Source: Sphingomonas sp. PL-96
Lineage (GTDB): Bacteria > Pseudomonadota > Alphaproteobacteria > Sphingomonadales > Sphingomonadaceae
Assembly (NCBI RefSeq): GCF_020707215.1
Contig: NZ_JAJFET010000001.1
Span: 186,001 to 250,000 of the forward strand
Length of the DNA: 64,000 nucleotides
Direction of reading: 5' to 3'
A program made the translations under genes and the position numbers. Under the pieces are notes generated by a model. That model saw only the letters and a program-made list of their open reading frames with translations. It searched no databases and was not told the origin of the DNA. Positions 7,559 to 16,272 of this stretch are shown one piece after another. The first letter of the stretch is position 1; each line of letters begins with the position of its first letter.

Positions 7559-9406
7559 ATGCGCATTGTCCATGTCGTGCGGCAGTTCGCGCCCGGCGTG
7601 GGCGGCATGGAGGAGTATGTCCGTCAGCTGGCATTGCGGCAACGTGCCGCTGGCATGGTGGTGCGGGTCGTCACGCTCGATCGCATCTTCGATGGCGTGT
7701 CGCAGCAACGGCTGGCGGCGCGTGCGTGGGTCGATCGGATCGAGGTTGTCCGACTGCCCTGGTGGGGCTCGACGCGCTATCCGATCGCGCCGGGCGTATT
7801 GCGCGCGCTGGATGGCGCCGATCTGGTGCATGTGCACGGGGTCGACTTTTTCTGCGACTTCCTGGCTGCCACCCAGCCGCTGCACGGGCGGCGGATGGTG
7901 CTGTCGACTCACGGCGGCTTCTTTCACACGCGCTTTGCAGCGGGTGCCAAGCGGCTGTTCTTCACGGTCGTAACGCGCTGGAGCTTGCGCCGTTATGCGG
8001 CCGTGATCCCGTCCAGTCTGGCGGATGAAGCGCAATTCCGCACGATCCGGCACAAGGGCCTCGAAACGGTCGAGAACGGAGTTGATCTCGCCAAGTTCGA
8101 TGGCTGCGCGGATGCCAGGGCGCACACCATGATCTATTTCGGCCGGCTCGCGCCCAACAAGGGGCTTGAGCGGCTGATTGCCTGGTTTGCGGCGGTGCAC
8201 CGCCGCGACCCGCGGTGGCGATTGATCGTGGCAGGCCGGCCGATGGGGGTCGATCCCGATATGTTGATGCATCAGGCGAGCGCCCTTGGGGTGCGCCACG
8301 CCGTCGAAGTCTGTACCTGGCCGTCGGACGCCGAACTTCGCGGGTTGATTGGCCGGAGCAGCGTCTATGTCTGCGCCTCGGACTATGAAGGCTTCGGCAT
8401 CGCCGCAGTGGAGGCGGTGGCAGCCGGGCTGTACCCGCTGCTGCGCGACATCCCAGCCTTTCAGAGAACGTTGGCGCGGCTGGAGCATGGGACGCTCATC
8501 GACTTTGCGGCAGAGCCGGGTGCGGTCGCCGAGGCGCTGGACACGGTCGAGGCGGCGCTCGCCCACCCGCTCGACCCGCAGGAGCGGCAGCGGCGACTGG
8601 CGTCGTTCGGCTGGGATGGTGCCGCCGACGCGATTGCAAAGATCTATCTGCGTGCGCTGGGGCGCAGCCGGCGGCAGATCGGACGCGTGTCGATCACCGT
8701 CTCGTGCCAGCACGCGCTCCTGCGTCTGATCGACCGGACGCTTGCCGATCCGAGCCGGCCACCCTTGTTTGTGGCATTTTGCAATGCGCATACCGCCGAC
8801 ACGGCAGAGCGGAACCCGGCGTTCGCGGACGCGATCGCGCAAGCGGTGGTGGTGAACGATGGCGCCGGCGTGGATATCGCCAGCACCGTGCTGTTCGGAA
8901 AGCCATTCCAGGAAAATCTCGCCGGGACCGACCTGATCGACCGTCTGCTCGAACGGACGGAACGCAGCCTGCGCGTGTTCCTGTTGGGGAGTCCACCCGG
9001 CATTGCCGAACATGCGGCCCGGCAGTTGAGTGCAAAGGCGCCGCGGCATCGCGTGGTCGGCACTGCGCACGGATTTTTCTCCGACGCCGACGTGCCGGAT
9101 CTGCTGTCGCGCATCCGAGCGAGCGGGGCTGATGTGGTCCTGGTCGGCATGGGGCATCCGCGCCAGGAAATCTGGTGTGCCAGACACTTCCGGGAAATCG
9201 GCGCCGTCACGATCGCAGTCGGCGCCTATCTCGACTTCCTTGCCGGCGAGGTGCGACGGGCACCGCTGTGGGTACGGAGACTCCGGTGCGAGTGGTTGTA
9301 CCGCTTCGTGCAGGAGCCGCGGCGGCTCTGGCGGCGATACCTGCTTGGCAATCTGCGGTTTCTCGGGCGGCTGCTGGTGCAATGGTATGGCGGCGCCCGC
9401 ATCTGA
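7559..9406 (+). CDS. Bifunctional glycosyltransferase: GT4 fused to WecG/TagA/CpsF (GT26)
   Basis: Two transferase domains lie in one chain of about 615 residues. The first 370 or so form a GT-B GT4 enzyme: it begins MRIVHVVRQFAPGVGGMEEY, has IYFGRLAPNKGLERLI, and has the EX7E-type site DYEGFGIAAVEAV. The remaining 240 or so are a WecG/TagA/CpsF domain (NAHT, NDGAGVDIAS, GSPPG, GMGHPRQEIW) followed by a basic C terminus. In xanthan synthesis the comparable activities are the separate GumH (GT4) and GumM (GT26), so this chain could add two successive sugars of a lipid-linked repeat. The start is uncertain: homology begins at ATG 7559, but the frame is open back to GTG 7187 with ATGs at 7232, 7274 and 7385, none with a strong ribosome-binding site. 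Confidence 0.8.
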   Translation: MRIVHVVRQFAPGVGGMEEYVRQLALRQRAAGMVVRVVTLDRIFDGVSQQRLAARAWVDRIEVVRLPWWGSTRYPIAPGVLRALDGADLVHVHGVDFFCDFLAATQPLHGRRMVLSTHGGFFHTRFAAGAKRLFFTVVTRWSLRRYAAVIPSSLADEAQFRTIRHKGLETVENGVDLAKFDGCADARAHTMIYFGRLAPNKGLERLIAWFAAVHRRDPRWRLIVAGRPMGVDPDMLMHQASALGVRHAVEVCTWPSDAELRGLIGRSSVYVCASDYEGFGIAAVEAVAAGLYPLLRDIPAFQRTLARLEHGTLIDFAAEPGAVAEALDTVEAALAHPLDPQERQRRLASFGWDGAADAIAKIYLRALGRSRRQIGRVSITVSCQHALLRLIDRTLADPSRPPLFVAFCNAHTADTAERNPAFADAIAQAVVVNDGAGVDIASTVLFGKPFQENLAGTDLIDRLLERTERSLRVFLLGSPPGIAEHAARQLSAKAPRHRVVGTAHGFFSDADVPDLLSRIRASGADVVLVGMGHPRQEIWCARHFREIGAVTIAVGAYLDFLAGEVRRAPLWVRRLRCEWLYRFVQEPRRLWRRYLLGNLRFLGRLLVQWYGGARI

Positions 9407-9638
9407 TGTGTGGGCGGCAGCATTGCGGGCGCCATGGTCATCCTTGGCGCGCAGCTATTCGGGTGACGGCACTAATGCCGGCAGAGTGGCACGACCCATG
9501 TCGGCGAAGCGGCGGCGGAGGAGATAGTGGCTCGCGTGTTCGGAGCGCGCGGGGAACACGCATCCGTACTTCTCGCCCCCAACACCTCGAGCGCGCAATG
9601 GCAGACGCGCGAGGCTCCGGACTCCACCAGCGCGTGTA

Positions 9639-9661
9639 CTAGGTTGTGACTCATAAGCCCG
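9639..9661 (+). repeat. Left terminal repeat of the IS5 remnant
   Basis: The 23 bases starting CTAGGTTGTGACTCAT match the inverse complement of the right end (10772-10794) at 19 of 23 positions. Part of the match is the end of the transposase reading frame, so only the outermost bases are evidence for a true terminal inverted repeat. CTAG at both outer edges may be a target duplication. Confidence 0.5.
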
Positions 9662-10318
9662 TAGCCGCATTGAGGCGAGTTGGACCATGGCGAGGAAGTT
9701 GGCGGCGAGTTTGTCGTAGCGGGTGGCGGCGCGGCGGAAGTGCTTCAGCTTGGAGAAGAAGCGCTCGATTAGGTTGCGATCGCGGTAGAGGCGCTTGCTG
9801 AAGCAGGGCTGCCACTCGCGGTTGCTCTTCGCCGGGATATTGGGCGTGGCATCCCGATACTGGATCAGCTCGCGGACGCGGCCTGCGTCATAGGCCTTGT
9901 CCGCCAGCACGATGGTGCGAGGGCCAAGGTGATCGAGCAGGCGATCGGCGATCTGCCCATCATGCGTCTGCCCGGCAGTCAGGCCGAGCCGGATCGGAAG
10001 GCCTTGTGCGTCGACGACGACGTGGATCTTGGTCGTGAGCCCGCCGCGTGATCGACCGAGACAGTGGTTTGCACCCCCTTTGCCGTCGCGGCCTGCTGGT
10101 GAGCCCGCACGGAGGTGCTGGCGATCATCTGGATGTCGCCATCGTGGGCGGCGCTGATGGCGTCCATCAGCCGGTTCCATACGCCCGCCTTCCGCCATCG
10201 GGTAAAGCGATTGTAGCAGGTGGTGCGCGGCACATAGCGCTCGGACAGATCGCGCCACGGTGCCCCGGCCGCAGCACCCAGAAGATCCCGTTCAGCACGC
10301 GTCGGTCATCGAGGCGCG
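9640..10318 (-). pseudogene. IS5-family transposase, left copy, truncated and frameshifted
   Basis: On the minus strand the protein can be read from RLDDRRVLNGIFWVLRPG (near 10318), then after one missing base from APWRDLSERY through TTCYNRFTRWRKAGVW. A second shift follows at the AAAGGGGG run near 10075, which may be the normal programmed frameshift of two-frame IS5 elements. It then continues through GGLTTKIHVVVDAQGLPIRL, the DKAYD acidic motif and LYRDRNLIERFFSKLKHFRR. The extreme N terminus is missing. After RAYES the frame stays open to 9455, past the putative IS end at 9639. The single-base deletion near 10262 and the lost start make it inactive. Confidence 0.75.
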
Positions 10319-10790
10319 GCACCTCCGCGCCACCAGCAGGCCGCGGCGGAAAAGGGTGCAGATCAGTGTCTCGGTCGATCACGCGGTGGGCTCACGACCA
10401 AGATCCATGTCATCGTCGACGCCCGAGGTCTGCCGATCCGGCTCGGCCTGACCGGAGGACAGGCGTACGACGGGCAGATTCCCGACGCGGTGCTCGAACG
10501 CTTGGCCCGCGGACCAGCGTAGTGGCGGACAAGGCTTACGATGCCGACCACTGCGCGAGCTGATCCAAGACCAGGGTGCAACACGGAACATTCCGCCCAT
10601 GCGCAACCGGCGCTTGAAGCCTCGCTTCAGCAGGCGGCTCTACCGCGAGCGCAACCTGACCGGGCGTTTCTCCTCGAAGCTGAAGGACTTTTGCCGCGTC
10701 GCCACCCGCTACGACGAGCTCGCCGCCACTTCATTGCGATGATCCAGCTCGCCTCAGTGCGGCTGTGGTTGCGGGCTCATGAGTCTAGAC
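10319..10790 (+). pseudogene. IS5-family transposase, right copy, degenerate
   Basis: The plus strand shows the same transposase as the left copy, broken into several frames. The pieces are VSVDHAVGSRPRS (near 10370), GLTTKIHVIVDARGLPIRLG, VVADKAYDADH after a shift near 10505, then PRFSRRLYRERNL and KLKDFCRVATRYDELAA after another. Nucleotide similarity to the left copy is high by eye, for example around CTCGGTCGATCACGCGG in both. The 5' third is absent, cut at the junction with the left copy. It cannot encode a functional enzyme. Confidence 0.7.
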
Positions 10791-10794
10791 CTAG
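10772..10794 (-). repeat. Right terminal repeat of the IS5 remnant
   Basis: Read on the minus strand this end is CTAGGTCTAGACTCATGAGC followed by CCG, the partner of the left end at 9639-9661. The four mismatches are at positions 7, 8, 9 and 17 of the repeat. Confidence 0.5.
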
Positions 10795-11073
10795 GCGGGC
10801 CTGCGCGCCGTTCCTTGCCAAAGCTCAGGGCGCTTCGATGCGGCCGCGGTTCCAAGCGCGTTGAGGTTTGGGCCGCAAGGAGGTGCTGCGGCAACCACGG
10901 CCAGAAGCGCTTGTAGGGTGGGTCATGTCCAATCTCGGCCGATCATCGCACGTGTCGCGTGCGTCCCTTAGACCGCGGAGCCGTCCCCCGGAGGTCAAGC
11001 CGGCCAAACTCCGACGGCTGGTCCAGCCTTGGCGCCCGGCCCGATCTCTGGCGGAGCGATACGCGCTTCTCCT

Positions 11074-12075
11074 TCAGGCGATCTCCCGGCTGTGGGTGAC
11101 GGCGTGGAAGGTGGCCTGGTCCAGCGTCTCGCACACGGCGATGCCCGGGAGGTCGGCCGTCCATTGTTCGGCGAAACCACGCACCTTGCCATAGCTGTTG
11201 TCCAGCACGGCATGGGGGATGCCCATCAGGACGCTCAGAATATGGCCGTGGAGCCGGTCGGTCACCACTGCTTCACCCGATCCTAACAGGGCGCGGCCCC
11301 GCTCCAGCTCGGCGCGGGCACGGGTACGGAAGCGGCGATAGTCGGGCTCGCCGCCTGCCAGCATGATGGCGGTGCGGCCGAGCTTCGCGACGGCGCGGTC
11401 CCATCGGCTTGGGACGCGCGCGCCGTGGATCCAGTCCGCCACCAGGCTGTCGAGCGGCAGGTCTGGCACACCGCGGCCGGACGCCTGCTCCTGATCGGTA
11501 CGCAGGAGGTAGACGATGTCGTGCACCGGCAGCGCCGGGCGCGAGAGGCTGCCGAGGCAAAAGGCCATGTCGGGGCAGAGCGCCACCGGGCAGCCAAGCT
11601 CCGCTTGCGCAAAGGCGAGGCTCGCCTGATCGCGCACCAGCAGGGTGAAGTTGCCATGGGCGGCGATCGCGTCGCGGGTCGCCTGCACCTCGCCCAAATT
11701 GGAGAAGTGGATCGTCTGGGGCAGCTGGACGATGCGGCGCCCGGGGAGGGCCGCCAGCAGCATGCAGCGGAACTGCTGGAACCGCGGCCATAAGTCGCCG
11801 AAGTTGCCGCCGCCGCTCAGGAAGATCGGCCCGGTCGGCACCGCGCGCAGCAGCGCGTCCAGGTCGAAGCCGTGGATCGTGCTGACATAGCCGGGCGGGC
11901 GCGGCGCGGCGCGATCGAAGAAGGCGAGCTCACCCAGCCAGATCAGGCTGTCCCCCACATTCGAATAATCCGGAAAGTCCAGCAGCGCGTAGCCGCCAGA
12001 CAGGTCGGCAAGCGGGGTGACGGTGCGCCACACCCGCTCGGCCAGTTCCTCAACCCGCTCGAACATCGTATCCAT
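11074..12075 (-). CDS. Polysaccharide pyruvyltransferase family protein
   Basis: A 333-residue protein of the family that adds ketal-linked pyruvate to sugars of secreted polysaccharides. Recognisable segments are GGYALLDFPDYSNVGDSLIW near the N terminus, the glycine-rich FLSGGGNFGDLWP, and the C-terminal TDRLHGHILSVLMGIPHAVL, typical of the fold. The chosen start is ATG 12075 (MDTMFERV); a second ATG nine bases downstream has a weak GGATA upstream. The frame remains open further upstream, but that stretch is antisense to the Nudix gene. It faces away from the Nudix gene across about 180 bases, and lies beyond the IS remnant from the exopolysaccharide genes. Decoration of the same polymer is likely but inferred. 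Confidence 0.85.
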   Translation of the reverse strand: MDTMFERVEELAERVWRTVTPLADLSGGYALLDFPDYSNVGDSLIWLGELAFFDRAAPRPPGYVSTIHGFDLDALLRAVPTGPIFLSGGGNFGDLWPRFQQFRCMLLAALPGRRIVQLPQTIHFSNLGEVQATRDAIAAHGNFTLLVRDQASLAFAQAELGCPVALCPDMAFCLGSLSRPALPVHDIVYLLRTDQEQASGRGVPDLPLDSLVADWIHGARVPSRWDRAVAKLGRTAIMLAGGEPDYRRFRTRARAELERGRALLGSGEAVVTDRLHGHILSVLMGIPHAVLDNSYGKVRGFAEQWTADLPGIAVCETLDQATFHAVTHSREIA

Positions 12076-12255
12076 GGGGCGGTGGTCGCAGGCTGGCAGA
12101 TGGAGACAAGATGGCCCCTCCGTAATGGTGCCGTTCCCCAGGCGTGCCTCCTCGGCGTGCCTTGAGAATGCTTCCATCCCGGAGATGCTTGTCTGCTGGC
12201 GTCCGGCCGTAGATAGGCGGACCGGCCGCGCCGCCTGAAGGAAACGCTGCCCGAC

Positions 12256-12993
12256 ATGTCTGACCCGACCGAACTGATTCCCGCCGCGACGCTGATCGTG
12301 ATGCGCGACGGATCGGCCGCTCCCGAGCTGTTGATAGTCCAGCGTGCCGCGAAGATGGCGTTCGCGGGCGGGGCCCTGGTGTTTCCAGGTGGGCGGATCG
12401 ACCCTGGCGATGTGGCGCTGGCAGAGGGCGATGCGGTGCTTGCCGCCAGGATCGCCGCCATCCGCGAGACGATCGAGGAAGTCGGGGTGGCTGTGGGGCT
12501 GGAGCCCATGCCCGATGCGGCCGCCCTCGCTATCATGCGCGCGCGGCTGCATGCGGGCGAGCCGCTGGGCAGCGTCCTTGGAACGCACCGGATCACGCCC
12601 GAGCGGCTGATCCCCTTCGCGCGCTGGCGGCCCGAGCGGCTGGTCGCGCGCCTGTTCGACACGCATTTCTTCCTGGCGGCGGCCCCGCCCGGGATTCCCG
12701 AGCCGATGGAGGACGGGACGGAGACGCAGCGAAGCTTCTGGGCAAGCGCGGCACAGGTGCTGGCGGACGCGGACGCCGGTCGCGCGCAGCTGATCTTTCC
12801 AACCCGGCGCATGCTGGAGCGCCTGGCGATCCTGCCGAGCTTCGCCACGGCGGTGGCGCATGCGACAGCCTATCCGGTGCGTAGCATCACGCCCTGGGTG
12901 GAGCGGCGTGACGGGACCGACCAGCTCTGTATCCCGGATGACCTGGGCTATCCGGTCACCGCCGAGCCGCTGGACCGGGTGCTGCGCCAGTGA
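12256..12993 (+). CDS. Nudix hydrolase family protein
   Basis: A 245-residue protein with a Nudix fold at the N terminus: a conserved beta strand (ELIPAATLIVMRDG), then GGALVFPGGRIDPGD, then REtiEEvG of the Nudix box. An insertion of about ten residues separates the Gly part from the RE..EE part, as in the longer NUDT7/19-like subgroup. Such enzymes cleave nucleoside diphosphate-X compounds, often CoA derivatives in this subgroup; the substrate here is not predictable. A GAAGGA sequence lies upstream of the start. The stop overlaps the start of the extensin-like gene by four bases (GTGA). Confidence 0.85.
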   Translation: MSDPTELIPAATLIVMRDGSAAPELLIVQRAAKMAFAGGALVFPGGRIDPGDVALAEGDAVLAARIAAIRETIEEVGVAVGLEPMPDAAALAIMRARLHAGEPLGSVLGTHRITPERLIPFARWRPERLVARLFDTHFFLAAAPPGIPEPMEDGTETQRSFWASAAQVLADADAGRAQLIFPTRRMLERLAILPSFATAVAHATAYPVRSITPWVERRDGTDQLCIPDDLGYPVTAEPLDRVLRQ

Positions 12994-13718
12994 AGCGGGT
13001 TCGGCAGGGCACGCGGGCGATCGTCTGGATGCTGGTGCTCGTGGCGATCGGCTTTGCGCTCTATGCGCTGGTGCGCAGCCGCCCGCACGATGTGCCGTGG
13101 CGGCCGCTCGACCTGGCCGACCCGGTTGGCATGTTCACCGGGCGCAAGCTCGCGGGGCTCGCCGATGGCTTTCCCAAGTGCCGGCAGCTGCTGGAGCGGG
13201 CGGGCGTTCGTTATCAGCCGCTGGCGCCGCTAGTATCGGGCCAGTGCGGCTATGCCGATGGCGTGCGGCTGACCAGGGGCGGCGCGCGCACGATCCGCTT
13301 TGCACCACGCGATGTGGGCACGTCCTGTCCCGTCGCGGCAGCGGAAGTCATGTGGGAATGGCAGGTGGTCCAGCCGGCCGCGCGCCGCTATTTTAAAAGC
13401 GAGGTCGTGCGGATCGAGCATTTCGGCAGCTACAACTGCCGGCGGATGTACGGCCGGTCCAAGGGCGACTGGAGCGAGCATGCGGCGGCCAATGCGCTGG
13501 ATGTCGCTGGCTTTGTGCTGGCGGACGGTCGCCGGGTCACGGTGGTGGGCGACTGGAAGGGCAATGCCGAGCGCGCCGCCTTTCTGCGCGACGTGCGCGA
13601 CGGGGCATGCGAGCTGTTCTCGACCGTGCTGTCGCCCGACTACAATGCCGCGCATCGCGACCATTTCCACCTGGACCAGGCGCGGCGCGGCGCCATGGGC
13701 TGGCGCGCGTGCCGGTAG
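12990..13718 (+). CDS. Extensin-like domain protein, membrane-anchored
   Basis: A 242-residue protein starting at GTG with one N-terminal membrane helix (about residues 10-27) and an extensin-like C-terminal domain found in proteobacterial envelope proteins. Conserved features are TSCPVAAAE, FGSYNCRRMYGR, WSEHAAANALDVAGF and the closing YNAAHRDHFHLD. The His and Asp residues resemble the metal site of DD-carboxypeptidase-like folds, so a role in peptidoglycan processing is plausible but unproven. The four-base overlap with the Nudix gene suggests translational coupling rather than shared function. Confidence 0.8.
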   Translation: MKRVRQGTRAIVWMLVLVAIGFALYALVRSRPHDVPWRPLDLADPVGMFTGRKLAGLADGFPKCRQLLERAGVRYQPLAPLVSGQCGYADGVRLTRGGARTIRFAPRDVGTSCPVAAAEVMWEWQVVQPAARRYFKSEVVRIEHFGSYNCRRMYGRSKGDWSEHAAANALDVAGFVLADGRRVTVVGDWKGNAERAAFLRDVRDGACELFSTVLSPDYNAAHRDHFHLDQARRGAMGWRACR

Positions 13719-13767
13719 TGCGCGCGGGCGCCGCTGGACTCGGGGCAAGCGCGCGGTACGATCCGGC

Positions 13768-15003
13768 ATGCGCTTGCTTCCTTCGCCGTTACAGCGGCCG
13801 CTCCTCGCGCTGATTGGCATCGGCGGGCTTACTGCCTGTGCGATGGTGGGGAAGCAGGGGGTAAGCGACGGCGTGAGCTTCGTTCGGCCATTGGAAATCC
13901 TTGCGGCAGACAGCGTGTCGCCCCTGCCGGCGGATAAGTTCGAGATGCTGGGTGAGGTCGACCCGGAGCATCCGCTGGACGGCATGATGGTGGCACAGAC
14001 TCTGAGCCTGTTCGGCAGGGAGGATCTGATTGCTGCCAGCAGCTATGATTATCGCGCGAACCGCTGCGCCGCCGCGTCAGCGGGCTCCGAGGTGCTCGAC
14101 GAAATCGAGCGTTGGGCACGGCGGACGTCGATCGTAATCATCAATGAGAGCCACGAGCGATCGGAGCATCGGGGTTTCAGCGCAGAACTTGCGCGGCGGC
14201 TGCGACCGCTGGGGTATGATGCGCTGGCCATGGAAACGCTCGCCAATCCGGAGCCCAATGTTTCAGCGGCAACGCTGCCTGCGGTCCTCGCACGGCCCGA
14301 TCAGCCGTTCCTGGAGGATGAAGACGGATTTTACCTGTCCGAGGCGGGCTTCGGCCGGCTGGGGAGGGTGGCCAAGGCGCTGGGGTACAGGCTTGTACCC
14401 TATGAGGAACAAGAAGACGCCAGCGCTGGCGGCACGGCCACGCGCGAGCAGCGGATCGCCACCCGCGAGGAAACGCAGGCGCGCAATCTGGTCCGCTTCC
14501 TGCGCGAGCATCCGAACACCCGTTTGCTTGTCCATGTGGGCTATTCGCACGCTACTGAAGTGCCGCTCCCCGACGGGGGGATCTGGATGGCGGCGCGGCT
14601 GAAGGCGAAGACAGGCATCGATCCGCTCACCATTTCGCAGACGAGTTGTCGCGGTGGCGGAGATCGGGTGCGGCTGGCGGATCTGCCCGCGGATGAGCCC
14701 GCGGGAGCCTTTGACCTGGTCGTCGACCATCCCACTGCGCGCTTTGTGCGGGGGCGGCCTGCGTGGCGATTGGCTGCCGGGGACCGCGCGGTCGATATCC
14801 CAGCCAGTCTGCGTCCGGTGGCCTGCGGCTGGCGGGTCATCGAGGCACGGCCGGTCGTGGAGCCCGATGCCGCGGTGCCGATGGATCGGGTGGCGATCCG
14901 TCCGGGCGAGACTGTCGCCCTGATGCTGCCGCCGGGACGGTATCGGCTCCGGGCTATCGACGTGCCCGCCGCGAAGCGCGCGGCGCCCGAACAGCCCCGC
15001 TAG
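13768..15003 (+). CDS. Predicted lipoprotein, erythromycin-esterase/ChaN-like, function unknown
   Basis: A 411-residue protein with a lipoprotein signal peptide (lipobox LTAC, Cys about residue 24). After a linker, a conserved-looking block VIINESHERSEHRGFSAELA is followed by LRPLGYDALAMETL. This resembles the active-site region of the erythromycin esterase/ChaN superfamily, where a Glu-x-x-His pair binds metal or acts in hydrolysis. A later segment, RLLVHVGYSHATEVPLPDGG, fits the second half of such a domain. The C-terminal 110 residues look like a separate beta-rich domain. I do not recognise a named family. Start ATG 13768 is chosen because the signal peptide begins there. Confidence 0.6.
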   Translation: MRLLPSPLQRPLLALIGIGGLTACAMVGKQGVSDGVSFVRPLEILAADSVSPLPADKFEMLGEVDPEHPLDGMMVAQTLSLFGREDLIAASSYDYRANRCAAASAGSEVLDEIERWARRTSIVIINESHERSEHRGFSAELARRLRPLGYDALAMETLANPEPNVSAATLPAVLARPDQPFLEDEDGFYLSEAGFGRLGRVAKALGYRLVPYEEQEDASAGGTATREQRIATREETQARNLVRFLREHPNTRLLVHVGYSHATEVPLPDGGIWMAARLKAKTGIDPLTISQTSCRGGGDRVRLADLPADEPAGAFDLVVDHPTARFVRGRPAWRLAAGDRAVDIPASLRPVACGWRVIEARPVVEPDAAVPMDRVAIRPGETVALMLPPGRYRLRAIDVPAAKRAAPEQPR

Positions 15004-15034
15004 GCTGCGGCCGTCGCGCGGCAGCCTCGTCGGC

Positions 15035-15553
15035 TCAGTTCTGCAGCGTCCGCGGATCCACCTTTTCCACCCAGGCCGGAAAGAAGGCCGGCTGGCGCAG
15101 CGACCATCCCGAGGCGGTGGCGGCGGCTTCGCTGATCGACTGGAGGAGCTTGCGACGCAACTCGGGATGAAGGTGGGGCAGGGCTGCCGAGGCGCAGAAC
15201 GCAGACGGAAGCCACGGCCGCGCCTCCGCGCCGATCAGCCGCTCGTACAGAAAGCGGTAGGCGGAGAAGGAGGTGAGGCGCCCCTGGCCCAGGTCGAAGG
15301 CGGTGACGACCAGCAGCGGCGCCATGAACGGCTCGACCAGTTCCAGGCCGCTGTCGTCGGGAACCAGCGTGCGGATTTCGGGGAGTCGGTCATAGAGCCG
15401 CGCCTGGGCGCGAATGCTGGCGGCCTCCACCACGTCGCGAGACCAGCGCTCCATCGCATCCTCGCGCTCTAGACCGATGTCGAGCGAACGCCGGATATAG
15501 CGCTGAGTCGCGGCGCTGAAGCCTGCGAACTCCTTCATTTCGGCCAGGGTCAT
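15035..15553 (-). CDS. Hypothetical protein, 172 aa
   Basis: A mostly alpha-helical soluble protein beginning MTLAEMKEFAGFSAATQRYI, with many Arg, Leu and Glu and no signal peptide or membrane segment. The upstream half contains RRSLDIGLEREDAMERWSRD; the C-terminal third is Pro- and Trp-containing (SGWSLRQPAFFPAWVEKVDP). ATG 15553 is preferred because GAAGGT lies just upstream; an in-frame ATG at 15574 would add seven residues. Its 3' end faces the lipoprotein gene. I recognise no family. Confidence 0.55.
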   Translation of the reverse strand: MTLAEMKEFAGFSAATQRYIRRSLDIGLEREDAMERWSRDVVEAASIRAQARLYDRLPEIRTLVPDDSGLELVEPFMAPLLVVTAFDLGQGRLTSFSAYRFLYERLIGAEARPWLPSAFCASAALPHLHPELRRKLLQSISEAAATASGWSLRQPAFFPAWVEKVDPRTLQN

Positions 15554-15727
15554 TGCACCTTCAGCTGGCTTCATTCTCGCGCCCATCGATCCTGCTCCCG
15601 GACGTGCTCCATCCGCTGCCATCCTGCCCGGCATCGGTTAACAGCATGCTGAACCGACCATCCGATCTTCAACGGCTCGCGATCCAATCTGTTGCGATGC
15701 AGCAGAAAACGCGATGAATGGAGTGAG

Positions 15728-16162
15728 TCAGCGGGCGCGGGCCCGGATCGCGGCGGCCGGAACCCAGCCGGACAGGCACGGGCCATCATAGCCGCGCCGG
15801 CTGCCGACCGGGCTGGCGACGCCGCAGCCGTCCTCGGGCGTAGCAGCGGGCGGGGCGACGATCCCGAGCCAGCGCTGGTCGATGGACCGGGTGCACACGA
15901 ACAGCGGGCGCCCCTGTTCGAGCGTTCCGGCGACTTTTGCCTCCTCGAAGGGCGCGGTGCGGACCGGGATGGTGGGCGCGAGCACCACGCCACCGATGCC
16001 GCAGGCGGCAAAGCTTGGTCCTTGCTCGCCGATCCGGACGGGGGTGGTGCCCGGCGAAAGCGCGGTCGCCGTTGCCCCCGGCGCCGGACTCCCGGCTTCA
16101 TCGGGAAGGGGAGCGCTGTTGCACGCGCCCAGCAGCAGCGTGGCGAGAAACCAGGATCGCAT
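15728..16162 (-). CDS. Small lipoprotein with SH3-like region
   Basis: A 144-residue protein with a clear lipoprotein signal: the first 14 residues end in LLLGAC. A Pro/Ala/Thr-rich linker follows, then a region that looks like a bacterial SH3-type beta barrel (VVLAPTIPVRTAPFEEAKVA, then RPLFVCTRSIDQRWLGIV). Three later Cys residues could form disulfides in the periplasm. It probably binds peptidoglycan or another envelope component; this is inferred from the fold pattern only. Confidence 0.65.
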   Translation of the reverse strand: MRSWFLATLLLGACNSAPLPDEAGSPAPGATATALSPGTTPVRIGEQGPSFAACGIGGVVLAPTIPVRTAPFEEAKVAGTLEQGRPLFVCTRSIDQRWLGIVAPPAATPEDGCGVASPVGSRRGYDGPCLSGWVPAAAIRARAR

Positions 16163-16272
16163 GGAGTTCTTCTAGACGGGTTTCGGCGGCACGGGAACGG
16201 CGGCGGACTCGCGGCCGCGAGAGTGCGAGTCCGGCGTCAAAGCGCTGGGAAAACGTTGGGCGCGCAGGAAAA

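Larger units (their letters stand above)
9639..10794. mobile_element. IS5-family remnant made of two partial copies in head-to-head inversion
   Basis: Two decayed transposase genes face away from each other from a junction near 10318: one reads leftward to about 9640, the other rightward to about 10794. Each retains the same C-terminal IS5 (IS427-like) sequence ending near RAYES or its equivalent, and each has lost its 5' end at the junction. The outer ends are imperfect inverted repeats, and both carry CTAG, a known target of IS427-type elements. The structure is consistent with inversion or nested insertion followed by deletion. It splits the glycosyltransferase from the pyruvyltransferase. 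Confidence 0.75.

Noticed and set aside
9455..9639. Extension of the left transposase frame beyond the IS end
   Set aside because: Similarity to the second copy stops at CCTAG near 9639; the rest is flanking DNA read through by chance.
12076..12861. N-terminal extension of the pyruvyltransferase frame
   Set aside because: The extra 260 residues are antisense to the Nudix gene and unlike the transferase family; the family's typical length is reached from ATG 12075.
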